Source of the DNA: Lamellibrachia columna
Lineage: Eukaryota; Annelida; Polychaeta; Sabellida; Siboglinidae
Direction of reading: 5' to 3'
Length of the DNA: 64,000 nt
Assembly: GCA_963662155.1 (NCBI GenBank)
Contig: OY759265.1
Coordinates: 7,612,338 to 7,676,337, forward strand
The position numbers and the translations under genes are program-made. Positions within the stretch are counted from its first letter, which is position 1; each line of letters opens with the position of its first letter. The notes beneath the pieces were generated by a model. The model saw nothing but the letters and a program-made list of their open reading frames with translations. It was not told the origin of the DNA and did not search any database. This document shows, piece by piece, positions 60,970 to 64,000 of the stretch.

Positions 60970-61885
60970 GATGAAAAGCGGCGAATGCTGTTTAAAATAT
61001 GAGACTGAGGGCATTACTGATTTATTTGTTCCGTTAAGAAAACAAGGGAAAAGGTCCTGGATAAAAAACACCTGTCAAAAGAGGCTATTAGAAAATAATA
61101 ACATAATATTATATAATGTATTTGGATGAAGACATATCTAGCAAAGTACTGAAATGTGCAAATGGCACAAAAGTATCAAGAAAAGTTAAAATGATACAGA
61201 TAAACACAGTTTACATGATGATCTAGGTAAATTGGTTAAATAATCAGAAAAATGGCAAATGTTATTAAATTTTGAGAATGATAAATGCATACACATATGA
61301 TATGGAAACATGAACGAGGAATATAAAATGGGGGATGCTAGAACCACAAAAGAAAATTACTTAGGAGTAACATTTAGTGTTGACATGACAGTTTCAGAGC
61401 AATGCGAGATTGCTGCTTCAAAATGTAATTAAATTCTAGGGTGAATTAGGAGAACTATCACATATAAGGAGAAACAGCTAATTGTACCCCTGTGCAAAAG
61501 TATAGTTAGGCCGTATTTGGAATAGTGTATACATGGAGGCCATATCGTAAGAAGGACATATATAAGCTAGATAGAATACAAGGAAGAGTAACTAAAATGA
61601 TTCCAGAATTGAGAGACCTTAGTTATAATAAAATTATTAATAGAACGTGGTTTAACAACACTAGATACCAGGAGAATAAGAGGGAACCAAATAAAAGTGT
61701 TTAAAATAGTGAATGGTTATGAGGAAATTTATAGCAATATGTTTTTCAAACTTAAAGAAGGCGGTAGAACCTGAGGACACAAAAGCAGCATTAGTTAAGG
61801 AACAGTGTAGGTTGGACATGGGAAAATACTTATTCTCACAGAGGGTGATAAATGAATCAAACAAACTGTCAAATGATTGTGTTAA

Positions 61886-62831
61886 AGTGAAACCAAAGTC
61901 ATTTTGGGAACTTTGCACCTATAACAGTACTTGAAAACAAACCATTTGCAACAATAATCAAGAATATCAAGAGCAGGGCCACATTAAAAAAATCCTACGT
62001 CAAGAGTGCTGACCAAGTTTCCCACAACTCCAACTTTAAACGCCTGATCGTAGACATAGATGATTTTAGTCACATACTTGCCAATAAGTTTGGACTTAAA
62101 TCAACTTATTTGGCTAGTCCATTCATTCATTCATTGTTTAATAACCGCCTCGCGTTGCGATTTGACAGTTCTCCTAATCGAGTGTTTGCGTTGTGTCGAA
62201 GCCTTCGGCTGAGGTACGTGCTGGAAGATTGTCGGTACCGCTCCAGGCTTTACCGTTCTCCGTCGCCGACGTTTTGAAGGATCTTGACCCATTAGTTGAT
62301 GAAAATATTATCAACTTCAAAACACGACTCTTCAAAATGGGCCGAACAAAGTCTAGCATATCGCGTGGGCTTCCAACCAGCCCGCCCGCGATTGTGAATT
62401 AATTATTTCACTACTGTCTATTTTTTCCAGAGGAAATCGAAAAAAGACAACTCTATACCTCGCTGAATAATATCTACATCCGAATGCTGCACAGTGCAGC
62501 ACTGTAGGAGTTTTTGCTGCGTGTAAATCCAATATAAAAGCAAATAAATGTGCAACTGCACATCTCAACCACGTTAAAAACACACACGTTATGCACAGCC
62601 TACGTCACAGGCGCGTTGGGAGTTAAGGGTCTGTTCGCCGTTGATTGGTAAAAAATTGCAAACACTGATGAATATGTCCTCCGCCAAGAAAAATTACATT
62701 GGACCAGAATTTCGCACATTTAGAACAGATTCCCAGTAAATATAGGGATATTCTTGATTATAATTGCAAATGGTTAGTTTCTAGGAATTCGTATAGGTGC
62801 AAAGGCCCAAAACAATGCATTTGCTTTCACT
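61886..62831 (-). mobile_element. TTAA-flanked DNA transposon with THAP remnant, Kolobok-like
   Basis: The insertion splits CR1 copy C and is flanked by TTAA at 61882-61885 and 62832-62835; the CR1 consensus (copy A, around 6940) has a single TTAA there. Termini are inverted: AGTGAAACCAAA at the left and the complement of AGTGAAAGCAAA at the right (11 of 12 identical), with further imperfect similarity (CATTTTGGG / CATTGTTTTGGG). The minus strand carries THAP-domain remains. TTAA duplication plus THAP points to the Kolobok superfamily, an inference from known features of that group. At 946 bp with broken coding it is a non-autonomous derivative. Confidence 0.82.
62170..62520 (-). pseudogene. 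THAP zinc-finger fragment inside the TTAA element
   Basis: Minus strand, right to left: VLHCAAFGCRYYSARYRVVF followed by FRFPLEK, which holds the CX4C start and the FxFP block of the THAP DNA-binding domain, then a degraded middle with AIC near 62353, EESCFEVDNIFIN, and after a frameshift MGQDPSKRRRRRTVKPGAVP TIFQ. The PGAVPTIF block typically follows THAP domains. The CxxH part of the C2CH signature is not clearly intact. Several stops and frame changes make it non-functional. Confidence 0.75.
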
Positions 62832-63003
62832 TTAATGTTAGTAGTGTGAATATGTTTAAACATAAAATTGACAAATATCTGATAATGGCGGACTATACTT
62901 AGATGATAAAATTGTTGGACTCTGGATAAGCCAATGGCTTCCTTGTCCACTTGTCATCTGAAACGTGTAGTTTTGACTGGCAATCTTGTTAAATCTTGAA
63001 AGC

Positions 63004-63596
63004 CAGCTGAGAAGAAACTGGCACACCACCTAGAGGACATGCCACGAAGCACACTCACTAGGTAGCCTACACAAGTTACCACGATCACCATCAACGGGTG
63101 GGTTGAAAAGGACTAACCGCGAAACTTTTTTTGGTCTTAGATAACTCACGTATTGCACATACTGGTGAATTCATTAATGGCGTCCGCTCATTAATGCACA
63201 AGAAAAAAAAACACCCATTTATAGGTCTCCTATTGTACTTCATGCATTCTTTTGTGGTAGCTGGACATATTTCTCATACGGCCACCGCAGAGTTTTCTCA
63301 TTTCGTTTGTTTATAGCCTTTTCGTATGCATGTTAAACCTCAGTCATTCCCGCAACCTCCATCTCGCGATTTATGATTCCCATTGCTGCAGCAGAGGTTA
63401 CAGCTAGCGGTAAATATTGAAGCTCATAATATGTAGTCCCGACTGGTGCTACTCTACGAGGGTGATAGGGTTAATTGGATTAAACAAACCTTCGAGCAAA
63501 TGAGGGTTAAATGCCAAAACATCGATCTTTCAAAACATGGAATTATTTTCTAAGTTTTAACAACTAACAAACGCTCGTACGTAAACGAGCCCCGAT
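63004..63596. other. Unassigned spacer
   Basis: No recognised gene; an open frame at 63131-63316 has no known domain. Confidence 0.3.
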
Positions 63597-63740
<144 letters not shown>

Positions 63741-63871
63741 ACAAACTCAGACAAACTGTCGGGGTTCGCGCACAAACATTATTTTTTTTTTAAATTATGA
63801 ATTTCAAACTCCCCAATAGAGTCGTGCTATCGGCCAGTATGTTGCTTGTTATCTGGCCCGACAAATCTGAC

Positions 63872-64000
63872 AATGATGAAAGATCTGCAGACCCTCGACG
63901 AAAAATCGGCTAGTGTGCTGCTGGCTTTAGATATCGGAACGATGCTGGGAGCGCCCGACGTGTTGGCACAGCGTGGTAGAAGCGTCCGTGTAACATCCAA
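63872..64000 (+). CDS. Open stretch at the right edge, possible exon start
   Basis: An ATG near 63872 opens a frame that runs to the window edge (begins MMKDLQTLDEKSASVLLALD), in DNA richer in GC than the preceding sequence. The minus strand is also open over the same stretch, so coding strand and reality are unclear. Nothing is recognised. Confidence 0.15.

Larger units (their letters stand above)
60975..63003 (+). mobile_element. CR1-clade LINE, copy C, heavily decayed and interrupted
   Basis: Starts with LKYETEGITDLFVPLRKQGK (60990-61050), jumps by internal deletion to the DEDISSK segment near 61130, then follows RT thumb and tail sequence with many stops (SEKWQMLLNF, QCEIAASK, FKIVNGYEEIYSNMFFKL) up to GATTGTG at 61881. 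A 946-bp element interrupts it at a TTAA. It resumes at 62836 with TAGTAGTGTGAATATGTTTA and ends at the 3' tail GATAAGCCAATGGCTTCCTT and AATCTTGTTAAATCTTG near 63000. Confidence 0.88.

Noticed and set aside
62193..62402. Plus-strand 69-codon frame as a gene
   Set aside because: It is the shadow of the minus-strand THAP remnant, which has clear family motifs.

Overview
This is a piece of an animal nuclear genome, most likely a marine invertebrate and possibly a mollusc; the species assignment is only a guess. The evidence is its content: CR1-clade LINEs with an SGNH-type ORF1, Ty3/Gypsy elements, a THAP-bearing TTAA-flanked DNA transposon, a FLYWCH remnant, two multi-copy gene-family pseudogenes, very long (TA)n, (CA)n, (TGCG)n and (GA)n tracts, and a consensus GTAAGT splice donor. 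Bacterial-style genes or operons are absent. The window is almost entirely transposon-derived or simple repeat. The only stretch that looks like a host coding exon is on the minus strand at 45892-46691, with a second weak open stretch at the right edge.

Layout: 1-1138, CpG-rich flank, no recognisable gene. 1139-3153, a 62-bp tandem array running into a decayed member of a repeated gene family. 3238-7116, a nearly full-length but broken CR1 LINE (+). 7.4-9.4 kb, CAAGTC-rich repeat and a LINE RT pseudogene (-). 9.4-11 kb, no gene. 11.0-17.7 kb, a CR1 scrap, then two Ty3/Gypsy elements in opposite orientation, the + element lying between the RNase H and integrase parts of the - element. 17.1-19.5 kb, a rearranged palindromic locus built from Gypsy gag, CR1 RT scraps and five (TA)n tracts. 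19.6-22.7 kb, a dispersed family in inverted orientation, a LINE tail and small tandem repeats. 24.7-28 kb, a LINE RT ORF split by about 43 copies of a 54-bp tandem repeat. 28.5-34.4 kb, more LINE scraps, 26-bp and 30-bp arrays, a FLYWCH pseudogene and a fold-back. 37-39.5 kb, a second gene-family pseudogene (-) and a LINE C-terminus. 42-46 kb, (TA)n, a perfect 25-bp hairpin, LINE scraps. 45.9-46.7 kb, the candidate host exon. 47-56 kb, mostly unassigned sequence with microsatellites, a (CAG)n tract, and a 76-bp array grown from a LINE C-terminus. 56.2-59.7 kb, a second long CR1 (-). 61-63 kb, a third CR1 interrupted by a 946-bp element with TTAA target duplication. 63.6 kb, (GA)n.

The most interesting pattern is that tandem repeats here repeatedly start inside transposon or repeated-gene coding sequence: the 54-bp unit encodes an RT motif of the surrounding LINE, the 62-bp unit encodes the beginning of the adjacent gene-family pseudogene, the 76-bp unit encodes a LINE C-terminus, and (TA)n tracts have grown at the YINDL codons of CR1 RT. 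None of the mobile-element genes appears intact.
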